Shown here: piece by piece, positions 16,825-28,833 of the stretch
How the letters are laid out: the number at the start of each line of letters is the position of its first letter
How positions within the stretch are numbered: the stretch's first letter is position 1
Assembly (NCBI RefSeq): GCF_009937955.1
Contig: NZ_AP018439.1
Coordinates: 1,054,001-1,118,000, forward strand
Source of the DNA: Undibacterium sp. KW1
GTDB taxonomy: Bacteria > Pseudomonadota > Gammaproteobacteria > Burkholderiales > Burkholderiaceae_D
Direction of reading: 5' to 3'
DNA length: 64,000 nucleotides
Made by a program: the position numbers and the translations under genes
The notes under the pieces: model-generated
Database searches by the model: none
Told to the model about the DNA's origin: nothing
The model's input: the letters and a program-made list of their open reading frames with translations, nothing else

Positions 16825-17922
16825 TTAGCGGCTGGCGACATCAATAATTCCGCCACCCAGGCAAACATCACCATCATACAAAACTGCAGACTGACCAGGG
16901 GTGACTGCCCATTGCGCTTGCGGGAAGTCCAGTTGAAAACGCTCGCTGTCACCACTGAAATGGCAAGCGACATCAGGCTGGCGGTAGCGGGTCTTGGCTG
17001 ACAGCTCACCTGCTTGCGGCGCTTCGCCCGCCACCCAACTGACTTGCCCGGCTTCCAGCCCCGCAGACAATAGCCATGGATGATCATGGCCTTGCACGGC
17101 ATACAGGGTATTGGCTTCCACATCTTTTTTCGCGACATACCAGGCATCGCTGCTGCCATCGGCATTCTGGTGCGACTTGATGCCGCCTATGCCTATGCCT
17201 TTGCGCTGGCCCAGGGTATAAAAACTCAGGCCTACATGCTGGCCGATGATTTCACCCTCAGGCGTTTGTATATTGCCTGGTTTGTACGATAAATATCGGT
17301 TCAGGAATTCGCGGAAAGGGCGCTCACCAATAAAACAAATACCAGTCGAATCTTTTTTCTTCGCATTCGGGAGTTGCAGTTGCTCGGCGATCTTGCGTAC
17401 TTCAGTCTTCTGGATTTCGCCTAGCGGGAACAGGGTATTTGCCAGTTGTTTCTGGTTCAGCCTGTGCAGGAAATAGCTTTGGTCCTTGCTGGCGTCCATT
17501 GCTTTCATCAACTGGAACTGGCCATTCATTTCGCGCACGCGGGCATAGTGGCCGGTGGCGATGTAATCGGCACCCAGCTTCATCGCGTGGTCAAGGAAGG
17601 CTTTGAACTTGATTTCGGCATTGCACAGCACATCCGGGTTCGGTGTGCGGCCAGCCTGGTATTCACGCAGGAATTCTGCAAAGACACGGTCCTTGTATTC
17701 GCTGGCGAAATTGACGGCTTCGATATCAACGCCAACGACGTCGGCAACGCTGACGGCATCTATCCAGTCTTCGCGGGTAGAGCAGTATTCTGAATCGTCA
17801 TCATCTTCCCAGTTTTTCATGAACAGGCCGATGACTTCATAGCCCTGTTCTTTCAGCAGCCATGCCGAGACGGAAGAATCAACGCCGCCTGACATCCCTA
17901 TCACTACTTTTTTCTTGCTCAT
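16825..17922 (-). CDS. mnmA: tRNA-specific 2-thiouridylase MnmA
   Basis: From ATG 17922 the protein is 365 residues. It has the PP-loop S11-G-G-V-D-S-S17 and the catalytic cysteine pair C100 (NPDVLCN) and C196 ([13 protein letters not shown]). MnmA adenylates U34 of tRNA-Lys, -Glu and -Gln and inserts sulfur to give s2U. Length and motifs are standard. The upstream extension lies inside nudJ; the true start overlaps the nudJ stop (ATGA), so translation is coupled. Confidence 0.97.
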   Translation of the reverse strand: MSKKKVVIGMSGGVDSSVSAWLLKEQGYEVIGLFMKNWEDDDDSEYCSTREDWIDAVSVADVVGVDIEAVNFASEYKDRVFAEFLREYQAGRTPNPDVLCNAEIKFKAFLDHAMKLGADYIATGHYARVREMNGQFQLMKAMDASKDQSYFLHRLNQKQLANTLFPLGEIQKTEVRKIAEQLQLPNAKKKDSTGICFIGERPFREFLNRYLSYKPGNIQTPEGEIIGQHVGLSFYTLGQRKGIGIGGIKSHQNADGSSDAWYVAKKDVEANTLYAVQGHDHPWLLSAGLEAGQVSWVAGEAPQAGELSAKTRYRQPDVACHFSGDSERFQLDFPQAQWAVTPGQSAVLYDGDVCLGGGIIDVASR

Positions 17923-18410
17923 TTTTGCGGTTCCAAGTTTCCAAGTGCGCTTGGATGGGTAAACAACAGGGATAGCGGCGCGCGCTTGCCCTGCAAATAA
18001 TCGTCTATGCATTGCAGTACCAGAGGGCTGCGATGCCTGTCTTGTGCCGCCACGATCTCATCGTAGCTCATCCACACGGTTCGCAAGATGCCGGTATCGA
18101 GGGCGCGGTCGTGTGCCGCGCCCAGTTCGCCGGTAAAGGCAAAGCGCAGATAAGTGACTTCTTCACCAGTCTTGGGTGAAATGAAGCGCGACAGGTAAGT
18201 GCCTGTCAATGCGGTCGGTGTGAAGTCGTGTGCAGTCTCTTCCAGGGTTTCGCGGATGACGGCTTGTTGCAGGCTTTCATCCGGGTCCAGATGACCGGCG
18301 GGCTGGTTGATGCGTACACCATCAGGTGTTTCTTCTTCAATCATGAAAAACTGTTGGTCGCGCTCAATAATTGCGGCTACAGTGACGGATGGTTTCCAAA
18401 TGGCAGACAT
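17919..18410 (-). CDS. nudJ: NUDIX hydrolase, NudJ-type phosphatase
   Basis: From ATG 18410 (GAGA ribosome site) the product is 163 residues with a full NUDIX box (G39-x5-E45-x7-R53-E54-x2-E57-E58, in [22 protein letters not shown]). NudJ hydrolyses hydroxymethylpyrimidine pyrophosphate and nucleoside di/triphosphates. It overlaps mnmA by four bases; the nudJ-mnmA pairing is the same as in enterobacteria (ymfB-mnmA), which supports the assignment. Confidence 0.9.
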   Translation of the reverse strand: MSAIWKPSVTVAAIIERDQQFFMIEEETPDGVRINQPAGHLDPDESLQQAVIRETLEETAHDFTPTALTGTYLSRFISPKTGEEVTYLRFAFTGELGAAHDRALDTGILRTVWMSYDEIVAAQDRHRSPLVLQCIDDYLQGKRAPLSLLFTHPSALGNLEPQK

Positions 18411-18793
18411 GGCTTCTCTCGGTAAGTCCGACATTTTACTTTGCCGTCAAATTTTGTGTGGCAAACCAGCAAATTTGAAAGCGAATTAGCTAATGCGTAA
18501 TTTATCTATGCTCGCTTATTTTTGTGCTTTCGCTGTATTTTGATTTTGCACCAAACTTGTACGGTTTTTGATTTTAGTTTTAAGTGACTGTTTTTAAAGG
18601 AAATAATTTAGTTTTATAGATGTCTGCAGGGCGTCATCAGCATGATTCTTTAAAGAAATTTGCAGAAAACACAAAAAAGTGAACGGTTGTGCTAAAAAAC
18701 ATTTTGCGTGTAATATCGTTGTCGAATATCAAATGTAAGATTCAGGTAAGGAAGTGAGCTGCCTTAATCTACAAGAAAATCAGCAAAGAATAA

Positions 18794-18826
18794 TGCAGCG
18801 GCCAGAGCTTACCCTTGACCGCTGCA
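18794..18826 (+). promoter_or_regulatory. Leader hairpin upstream of pntAA
   Basis: TGCAGCGG (18794-18801) and CCGCTGCA (18819-18826) form a perfect 8-bp stem with a 17-bp loop, 48 bp before the pntAA start and not followed by a T run. It could be a 5' UTR structure or a repressor palindrome. The remainder of the 464-bp gap 18411-18874 is AT-rich with no gene I can support. Confidence 0.4.
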
Positions 18827-18874
18827 GCACGGAATTGAAACACCAATATTCACACTAAAAAAGGGAGCAAATCT

Positions 18875-19990
18875 ATGAAAATCGGCATACCCGCCGAGTC
18901 ACGGCCGGGGGAGACGCGTGTAGCGGCAACCCCAGAAACCATCAAGAAATATGTCGCCGCCAAACACCAGGTGATCGTGCAGTCTGGTGCAGGCGTGGCT
19001 TCCAGTATTACCGACGAGGCCTACCAGGCTGCCGGTGCAGAAATTGGCACTGCTGCCGATGCACTGGGCGCTGAACTGGTCTTGAAAGTGCGTGCCCCCA
19101 ATGCAGAAGAACGTGCGCTGATGAAATCAGGCACGGTGCTGGTTGGCATGCTCAATCCTTTTGACGCAGACAATATCGCGGCCATGGCCACACACGGCCT
19201 GTCCGCATTTGCACTCGAAGCTGCACCGCGCATTACCCGTGCGCAGTCGCTCGACGTCTTGTCTTCGCAAGCCAATATCGCCGGTTACAAGGCCGTCATG
19301 CTGGCCGCCAATACCTACCAGCGCTTCATGCCCATGCTGATGACAGCGGCGGGCACGGTCAAGGCCGCACGGGTGCTGATCATGGGCGTGGGCGTTGCAG
19401 GCTTGCAAGCGATTGCCACAGCCAAACGCCTGGGTGCAGTGATTGAAGCGTCGGATGTACGCCCGCCCGTCAAGGAGCAGGTTGAATCCCTGGGCGCCAA
19501 GTTTATCGATGTACCTTATGAAACCGATGAAGAACGCGAAATCGCCAAAGGTGTAGGTGGTTATGCCCGCCCCATGCCAGCAGCGTGGATGGAAAGGCAG
19601 GCTGCTCTCGTGCATGAACGTGCCAAGCAGGCTGATATCATCATTACGACAGCATTGATTCCTGGCCGCAAGGCACCGATACTGATTTCGGAAGAAACAG
19701 TAAAAGCCATGAAGCCAGGCTCAGTCATCGTCGATATGGCGGTAGAGCAGGGCGGCAATTGCCCCTTGTCTGAACTCAACAAGACAGTCACCAAATACGG
19801 TGTACACATCATAGGCGAGCCGAATCTGGCAACGCTGGTGGCGGCTGATGCATCGGCCCTTTATTCCCGTAATGTGCTGGACTTTTTGAAGCTCATCATT
19901 GACAAGGATGCTGCGCTGGCGATTAACCGTGAAGATGAAATCGTCGCTGCCACCCTGGTTTGCTCGGGTGGTGAAGTTTTAAAGAAATAG
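18875..19990 (+). CDS. pntAA: NAD(P) transhydrogenase subunit alpha, part 1 (NAD-binding)
   Basis: The 371-residue protein is the soluble dI domain of proton-translocating transhydrogenase. It starts MKIGIPAESRPGETRVAATPETI, has the Rossmann motif GVGVAGLQAIATAKRLGA (about 171-190) and the mobile-loop region around GGYARPMP. It binds NAD(H) and exchanges hydride with the NADP(H) domain in PntB. GGGAG lies at ideal spacing before ATG 18875. It heads pntAA-panD-pntAB-pntB, the split three-subunit form, with panD interposed. Confidence 0.96.
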   Translation: MKIGIPAESRPGETRVAATPETIKKYVAAKHQVIVQSGAGVASSITDEAYQAAGAEIGTAADALGAELVLKVRAPNAEERALMKSGTVLVGMLNPFDADNIAAMATHGLSAFALEAAPRITRAQSLDVLSSQANIAGYKAVMLAANTYQRFMPMLMTAAGTVKAARVLIMGVGVAGLQAIATAKRLGAVIEASDVRPPVKEQVESLGAKFIDVPYETDEEREIAKGVGGYARPMPAAWMERQAALVHERAKQADIIITTALIPGRKAPILISEETVKAMKPGSVIVDMAVEQGGNCPLSELNKTVTKYGVHIIGEPNLATLVAADASALYSRNVLDFLKLIIDKDAALAINREDEIVAATLVCSGGEVLKK

Positions 19991-20041
19991 AATAAAAAGT
20001 TTTAAAGTTTTTAGCAATCAGTATCAGAAAGTAGAAAGACC

Positions 20042-20407
20042 ATGCAAAGAAATATGCTCCGCGCCAAAATTCATCGCGCAACTGTAACCCAGTGTGACCT
20101 GCACTACGAAGGATCGTGCGGTATCGATGAAGATCTGCTCGACGCTGCCAACATCATCGAAAACGAACAGATAGAGCTGTATAACGTCAACAACGGTGAA
20201 CGCTTCTCCACTTATGCCATCAAGGGCAAACGTGGCAGCGGTGAAATTTCACTCAATGGCGCTGCAGCCCGCCGCGTACAACTGGGCGATTTGATGATTA
20301 TCTGTACCTATGCGCCGATGACAGAAGAAGAAGCAAAAGCGTATAAACCGAATGTCGTTTTCGTCAATGGCAAGAATCAGATCACCAGTATCAAAGAGTA
20401 TAAATAA
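20042..20407 (+). CDS. panD: Aspartate 1-decarboxylase proenzyme PanD
   Basis: The 121-residue protein begins [36 protein letters not shown]. It self-cleaves at G24-S25 to form the pyruvoyl cofactor. PanD makes beta-alanine from aspartate for pantothenate and coenzyme A. K9, Y58 ([12 protein letters not shown]) and N72 are in place. It sits between pntAA (51 bp) and pntAB (83 bp) on the same strand, an unusual insertion into a transhydrogenase operon with no other pan genes nearby. Confidence 0.96.
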   Translation: MQRNMLRAKIHRATVTQCDLHYEGSCGIDEDLLDAANIIENEQIELYNVNNGERFSTYAIKGKRGSGEISLNGAAARRVQLGDLMIICTYAPMTEEEAKAYKPNVVFVNGKNQITSIKEYK

Positions 20408-20490
20408 CGTAGCCGGAGCAGGCAGTATCTGAAGTCTTGCTTGCTCATGTCTCGATTTGCATGTCTCAATCCAATTAAAGAGAGGACATC

Positions 20491-20814
20491 ATGGAAGTTA
20501 GTCATACCCTTACCAACCTCATCATCTTCGTGCTGGCAATTTATGTCGGTTACCATGTGGTGTGGACAGTAACACCGGCCCTGCACACGCCTTTGATGGC
20601 GGTGACAAATGCCATTTCTGCCATCATCATCGTCGGTGCCATGCTGGCCGCTGGTTTGACCGAAGGCCTGCTGGCCCAGGTCATGGGCACGGCGGCAGTG
20701 GCACTGGCAGCAGTGAATGTATTCGGCGGTTTTCTGGTGACTCAGAGGATGCTGGAAATGTTCAAGAAAAAAGAGCCTAAAGCCATTGCCCATGCTGACA
20801 AGGAGGGCAAATAA
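20491..20814 (+). CDS. pntAB: NAD(P) transhydrogenase subunit alpha, part 2 (membrane)
   Basis: The 107-residue protein has three membrane helices (about 7-25, 36-55, 60-85) and starts MEVSHTLTNLIIFVLAIYVGYHVVW, with TPALHTPLMAVTNAISAIIIVGA, the conserved signature of the small dII subunit. With PntB it forms the proton channel. Its stop overlaps the pntB start (TAATG). A good AGAGAGG ribosome site precedes it. Confidence 0.95.
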   Translation: MEVSHTLTNLIIFVLAIYVGYHVVWTVTPALHTPLMAVTNAISAIIIVGAMLAAGLTEGLLAQVMGTAAVALAAVNVFGGFLVTQRMLEMFKKKEPKAIAHADKEGK

Positions 20815-22247
20815 TGAGCATGAATCTGGTAACGATGCTGTACCTGATCGCATCGGTCTGCTTTATCCAGGCGTTAAAAGGTTTGTCCCATCCTTCCACC
20901 GCACGTCGTGGTAATGCCTTTGGCATGATAGGCATGGCGGTTGCAGTTGCAACCACCATCGCCCTGATCGTCAAGCTGAAAAACGAAAGTGCCGGTGCAG
21001 GTCTGGGCTATGGCCTGGTTGCCATCGGCGTCATTGTCGGCGGCGGCATAGGTGCAACTCTGGCCAAACGTGTAGAGATGACCAAGATGCCGGAACTGGT
21101 CGCAGCGATGCACTCATTGATCGGTCTGGCAGCGGTGTGTATCGCCGTAGCCGTTGTGTCTGAACCCTGGGTATTCAATATCGTCGCAAGAGACCAACCT
21201 ATCCCTTTCGGTAACCGCCTGGAATTGTTCATTGGTACTTTTGTCGGTGCGATTACCTTCTCTGGTTCTGTCATCGCCTTTGGTAAATTGTCGGGCAAGT
21301 ACAAGTTCCGCCTGTTCCAGGGCGCACCGGTCAGCTTCAGTGGCCAGCATCAGTTGAACCTGGTATTGGCAATTGCGATGCTGGGTTGCGGCATTGCCTT
21401 CTGCGTCACGCAAAGCTGGACACCGTTCATCATCATGACGGCTCTGGCTTTCGTGCTGGGCGTACTCATCATCATCCCTATCGGTGGTGCTGATATGCCA
21501 GTGGTGGTGTCGATGCTGAACAGTTATTCTGGCTGGGCGGCTGCAGGTATCGGCTTTTCGCTGAATAACTCCATGCTGATCATTGCCGGTTCGCTGGTGG
21601 GTTCGTCCGGTGCCATCCTGTCTTACATTATGTGCAAGGCGATGAACCGTTCGTTCTTCAATGTGATACTAGGTGGTTTTGGTGGCGAAGCTGCTGCCGC
21701 TGCTACTGGCGACCAGGCCCAGCGTACCGTTAAATCCGGCTCTGCTGATGACGTGGCTTTCCTGCTTGGTAATGCAGAGACTGTCATCATCGTTCCTGGT
21801 TATGGCCTGGCGGTGGCACGTGCCCAGCATGCCCTGAAAGAGCTGACAGAAAAGCTGACGCACAAAGGTATTACAGTCAAGTATGCAATTCACCCTGTGG
21901 CAGGGCGTATGCCTGGTCACATGAATGTCTTGCTGGCAGAAGCTGAAGTGCCTTACGACCAGGTATTCGAGATGGAAGACATCAACAGCGAATTTGGCCA
22001 GGCAGACGTGGTATTGGTATTGGGTGCGAATGACGTGGTTAATCCTGCGGCAAAAGACCCCAAATCACCGATTGCTGGCATGCCTATCCTGGAAGCCTAC
22101 AAAGCCAAGACTGTTATCGTCAACAAGCGCTCCATGGCTTCTGGCTATGCAGGTCTGGACAATGAACTGTTCTACATGGATAAAACCATGATGGTGTTTG
22201 GCGATGCCAAGAAAGTCATTGAAGATATGGTGAAGGCTGTTGAGTAA
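20814..22247 (+). CDS. pntB: NAD(P) transhydrogenase subunit beta
   Basis: The 477-residue protein has about eight or nine membrane helices in its first 270 residues and a C-terminal NADP(H)-binding dIII domain (about 290-477: VIIVPGYGLAVARAQHALKEL, HPVAGRMPGHMNVLLAEAEVPYD, GANDVVNPAAK, KRSMASGYAGLDN). It completes the enzyme that uses the proton gradient to reduce NADP+ with NADH. Overlap with pntAB implies coupled translation. Confidence 0.97.
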   Translation: MSMNLVTMLYLIASVCFIQALKGLSHPSTARRGNAFGMIGMAVAVATTIALIVKLKNESAGAGLGYGLVAIGVIVGGGIGATLAKRVEMTKMPELVAAMHSLIGLAAVCIAVAVVSEPWVFNIVARDQPIPFGNRLELFIGTFVGAITFSGSVIAFGKLSGKYKFRLFQGAPVSFSGQHQLNLVLAIAMLGCGIAFCVTQSWTPFIIMTALAFVLGVLIIIPIGGADMPVVVSMLNSYSGWAAAGIGFSLNNSMLIIAGSLVGSSGAILSYIMCKAMNRSFFNVILGGFGGEAAAAATGDQAQRTVKSGSADDVAFLLGNAETVIIVPGYGLAVARAQHALKELTEKLTHKGITVKYAIHPVAGRMPGHMNVLLAEAEVPYDQVFEMEDINSEFGQADVVLVLGANDVVNPAAKDPKSPIAGMPILEAYKAKTVIVNKRSMASGYAGLDNELFYMDKTMMVFGDAKKVIEDMVKAVE

Positions 22248-22272
22248 TTAGCTGAACCAAGCTGAGATGTAT

Positions 22273-22310
22273 AAAAATGCCCGGTAGCGATATTCGCTCC
22301 CGGGCATTTT
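22273..22310. terminator. Bidirectional terminator between pntB and czcA
   Basis: AAAATGCCCGG pairs with CCGGGCATTTT, with an inner AGCGA/TCGCT stem, and T-rich tails occur on both strands. It serves the convergent pnt and czc operons. Confidence 0.9.
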
Positions 22311-22323
22311 GTTTTGGCCGTAA

Positions 22324-25464
<3,141 letters not shown>

Positions 25465-25472
25465 TCATGCTC

Positions 25473-27002
25473 TTAGTGTTCATGACTGGCGGCAGCTTTG
25501 CCCAGCTCAGCCTTGATCAGGAAACTGTTCTTGGCAACATAAGCCGTACCCGCCTGCAAGCCCTTGCGTATCTCTGTGTACTTGCCATCGCTGCGTCCCA
25601 GTTCCACCGGCCTGGCTTCCAGTTGATCGCCATAGCTGGCAAACACCGTGGCTTGTTCATCAATGATTTGTATGGCTTCATTGACTATCGCAACCGGCAC
25701 TTCCACTTCGGCTGACAGCAGGGCCACATTCACAGTCAGGCCGGGATACCATACACCCTTGGTATTTGGCAGCAGCAAGCGTGCTTTGGCCGTGCGGGTT
25801 TGTTCCCCCATGACTGCGCCTACATAGCTGAGCTTGCCTTCTGCGGTAGCATCAAAGGCATTGGCGCTGACTTTGGCGCTCTGGCCTGTCCTGACATGGT
25901 TGAGGTCTTTGGCAGGTATCGCGATTTCCACCCAGACACTGCTGAGATCGGCTACCGTAAAGATGGCAGCATCATCCTTGAGTGACTGCCCCATGCTGAT
26001 GTGTTTCTCGGTCACTGTACCTGCGATGGGTGAACGGATTTCATAGCGGTTCAGGTTGCCCTTTGTAGCCATGCCAGCACCCAGGGAAGCCAGTTTTTGT
26101 TGCGCACTTTGCAGGGTGATGTCGGATTCCTGCATGGCATTGCGGGCTTGCAGATAATCCTGCTCTGCTGAGATTTTTTCTTCCCAGAGTTTTTTCTCGC
26201 GTTCAAAATTACTGCGTGCCAGTGCATGACGTTTTTGTGTCGCCAGCACTTCAGTACGCAAATCGACCAGTGCCTGGCTGGATATCACCGCCAGTAACTG
26301 ACCCTTGCTGACCTTGTCACCCGCATTCACTGCCACGCTTTCCACGATACCTGCAAGGCGCGGCACGATTTGCAGCATGCTGTCTTCATTCAGTTTCACT
26401 TCACCCAACAAGTTCAGATTGCTTTGCAGTTTTACCGCGCCTGCGATTTCTGTCTCTACGCCATTTTGCTTGCGCTTCAGGGCATTCATGCTGACGCGGC
26501 CCTCTATCTGTTCATAATTGAATTGATAGCTCTTGCCAGCATGTTGGGCTGTGATGCTGGCTTTGAAGGAATGTGGTTCTTCGACGATGGCATCGCCTTT
26601 CAGATAATTTTTTTCTGTGCTGAACTTGAAGGTTTGTACCGCTCCACCCAGGCGTTCCAGATTGATGGTGACGTTATTGGTTGCAGGTGGTAGTGGCTTG
26701 CCATCCTGATAGGCATACAGGCGAAATTCTGGTGCTGTGTTTTGCTCGAAGATAGTCACTTCCAGCGCATAGCCATCCTTGCTGAACAGTTTGCCGCCAT
26801 GCGGGCCTTTGGCGGCAGCCTCGGCTCCACTGGCTTCGTCATGATGTTCATTGTCGGCATGCTCAGCCTGCTCTGCACGGCTGCCATGTTCATCGGTTTT
26901 TTTCGATTTTCCTGCGCTCAGTATCAGCGCAGCCAATATCGCACCTATGAGGATGACGATGATGACTGGCACGGCAGTTTTTTTATTGATATTCAGTTTC
27001 AT
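25473..27002 (-). CDS. czcB: RND periplasmic adaptor (membrane fusion protein), CzcB family
   Basis: The 509-residue protein has an N-terminal membrane anchor (about 11-31) and a His/Glu/Asp-rich stretch (38-72, including HADNEHHDEASGAE and GPHGG) likely to bind metal. A CzcB-type N-terminal domain follows (about 65-165), then barrel-sandwich lipoyl and coiled-coil hairpin regions (about 205-310) and beta-barrel domains. It bridges CzcA and the outer-membrane factor CzcC. It lies 20 bp upstream of czcA and 8 bp downstream of czcC. Confidence 0.94.
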   Translation of the reverse strand: MKLNINKKTAVPVIIVILIGAILAALILSAGKSKKTDEHGSRAEQAEHADNEHHDEASGAEAAAKGPHGGKLFSKDGYALEVTIFEQNTAPEFRLYAYQDGKPLPPATNNVTINLERLGGAVQTFKFSTEKNYLKGDAIVEEPHSFKASITAQHAGKSYQFNYEQIEGRVSMNALKRKQNGVETEIAGAVKLQSNLNLLGEVKLNEDSMLQIVPRLAGIVESVAVNAGDKVSKGQLLAVISSQALVDLRTEVLATQKRHALARSNFEREKKLWEEKISAEQDYLQARNAMQESDITLQSAQQKLASLGAGMATKGNLNRYEIRSPIAGTVTEKHISMGQSLKDDAAIFTVADLSSVWVEIAIPAKDLNHVRTGQSAKVSANAFDATAEGKLSYVGAVMGEQTRTAKARLLLPNTKGVWYPGLTVNVALLSAEVEVPVAIVNEAIQIIDEQATVFASYGDQLEARPVELGRSDGKYTEIRKGLQAGTAYVAKNSFLIKAELGKAAASHEH

Positions 27003-27010
27003 ACAAAATC

Positions 27011-28291
27011 CTAAAATGAAGAGGTGGCGGTGAACAGGCTGAATTCACTGTCACCTATGTAAGCCTCGATATCCGCCGCCGCACGCTGGGCTTCTGACAG
27101 GCTGCGCAAGTATTGCGCCCTGGCTTGCAGCAATGAACGCTGGGCGTCCAGCACATCCATGAAATTGAATTTGCCGTATTCAAAGCCCTTGATGGCGAGC
27201 TCATATGCCTGTTGTGCACCGGGCAGCATGACTTTCTTCAGCATCTCGGCTTCTTCCCTGGCCAGGCTCAGGCGTTGATGGGTTTGCAGTAGCTCGCCAT
27301 GCAGGCGGTTTTCTGTGGCTGTCAATTCATTCCTGGCCTTGTCTGCGCGACTCAGAGCATCTTGTAAATTGCCCTGATTGCGGTCAAACAGATTCAGCGG
27401 GATGCTGATGCCGACGATGGCCTGGTTGCGGCCAGTTTGCTGTTCGCGCTTGTTGCCTATGCTTAAAGTCAGGTCCGGTACTTGCCTGCTTTTTTCCAGT
27501 GCGGACATGGCGATTCGCTTGTCCACTTCGAGTTGTGCGCGTTGCATTAATGGTGAGCGTGCCAGGGCTTGCGTCAGTTTTTGCAAGTCGGGCAAGGCGG
27601 GCAGAGTATGGAATTCACCCTGCAGTTGCAGCTCAGCAGCCAGTTTGCTGCCCATGGCGGTTGCCAGACCTTGCCTGGCTATCAGTAATTCGCTATTGGC
27701 TTGTGCAAGTTCCACACGCACGCCAGATTCGGCAATGCTCGCCCGGGTGGCTTCCAGTGGCGGGATTTTACCGAGGCTGACCTGGCGGCTGGCAGCATGG
27801 CTGGCACGCTGTGCCAGTTCCAATGACACTGTCGCAAGACGCTGGCGCTCTTGCGCTATCAGCACGGCAAAAAACTGTGTAGTGACTGCTGCCCTGATCT
27901 CGGCTGATTTGATCGCCAGTTCATTCAAGGCAGCGCTGCGACTGCGCTCGGCGACGCTGATGCGTGCACCGCGTTTGCCACCCAGTTCCAGAGGCTGGTT
28001 GATTTGTATGGTGGTGCTACGACTGTCTTGCCTGGCATCTTCGACGAGGACAGACAGTTCAGGGTTGGGCATGACACCAGCCTGGCGCAATGCACCCTCG
28101 CTGGCTTGCACTTCACGCCTGGCAGCAGCGATGTCCGGGTTATTGGCAACGGCCAGTGCTATTGCCATGGGCAAGGTCATTACGCCAGCGTTGGTCGAGG
28201 ACAATGGGTTTTGTGCCTGTGCTGATACGGGAAACAGCATGGGACACAGTAGTACAGCCACTATAGCGAGTGGCAAGAATAATTTTTGCAT
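27011..28291 (-). CDS. czcC: Outer-membrane efflux factor, CzcC/TolC family
   Basis: The 426-residue protein has a Sec signal peptide (about 1-26, ending VSAQAQ) and two outer-membrane-efflux-protein repeats of long amphipathic helices (about 40-225 and 235-415) typical of TolC-like trimers. It forms the exit duct for the CzcCBA pump. It sits 8 bp before czcB and 140 bp after czcI; that gap might hold an internal promoter, though I see no clear -35/-10. Confidence 0.93.
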   Translation of the reverse strand: MQKLFLPLAIVAVLLCPMLFPVSAQAQNPLSSTNAGVMTLPMAIALAVANNPDIAAARREVQASEGALRQAGVMPNPELSVLVEDARQDSRSTTIQINQPLELGGKRGARISVAERSRSAALNELAIKSAEIRAAVTTQFFAVLIAQERQRLATVSLELAQRASHAASRQVSLGKIPPLEATRASIAESGVRVELAQANSELLIARQGLATAMGSKLAAELQLQGEFHTLPALPDLQKLTQALARSPLMQRAQLEVDKRIAMSALEKSRQVPDLTLSIGNKREQQTGRNQAIVGISIPLNLFDRNQGNLQDALSRADKARNELTATENRLHGELLQTHQRLSLAREEAEMLKKVMLPGAQQAYELAIKGFEYGKFNFMDVLDAQRSLLQARAQYLRSLSEAQRAAADIEAYIGDSEFSLFTATSSF

Positions 28292-28431
28292 GGCATTCTC
28301 CAGAAAAACGAAAAGGAAGAATCCAGCAAGTAGCCGTCAAGTTTCTAGCTTTGGAAACGCTTTACGCGCACGCAAAATTACGTGACGAAAAAAAAGCAAT
28401 GAAATGAATATAGACAGATGCCTCGCCGGAC

Positions 28432-28800
28432 TTAGGCGAAGGCCATCCATTTGGGACGTTCAGGTTGCGCAAGGAAAGGCGCAGGAGTCTGCTGCGATGC
28501 CGCAGTGAGTTGATAAGTGGTCAGCGTCGATTCTGTTAGCGGCAGATTGGATGAATGCGCACCCAGTGGACTATGTGCGCACGACGCACAGTCTGGGTGG
28601 GAAGCTGTTTTTTTTGCCGCTGATTTGTCTGTAGATTTATCAGCATGACTGTCACCATCCCTGGCTTCATGCTCATGCGGGTGATGCCCAAAATGCTGCG
28701 AAGTCTTGTCCGTCTCATGCATGCAATACGCACTCGCCACCGACCAGCTTAGCTGGAGAGTGAAAGCAACGATGATCATAAGGATGAACTTTTTAAGCAT
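28432..28800 (-). CDS. czcI: CzcI-like small metal-resistance protein
   Basis: The 122-residue protein has a signal peptide (about 1-24), a His/Asp/Lys-rich middle (HFGHHPHEHEARDGDSHADKS, about 36-56), a C-x-x-C pair (DCASCAH) and a C-terminal P-E-R-P-K-W-M-A-F-A. This matches the CzcI family found upstream of czcCBA in Cupriavidus and relatives, where it is a periplasmic regulator or metal-binding accessory. It lies between zntA and czcC on the same strand. Assignment rests on layout, C-terminus and context. Confidence 0.82.
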   Translation of the reverse strand: MLKKFILMIIVAFTLQLSWSVASAYCMHETDKTSQHFGHHPHEHEARDGDSHADKSTDKSAAKKTASHPDCASCAHSPLGAHSSNLPLTESTLTTYQLTAASQQTPAPFLAQPERPKWMAFA

Positions 28801-28833
28801 GGTGTGAATTATAAACCCTAAAGCTTGTTGTCA

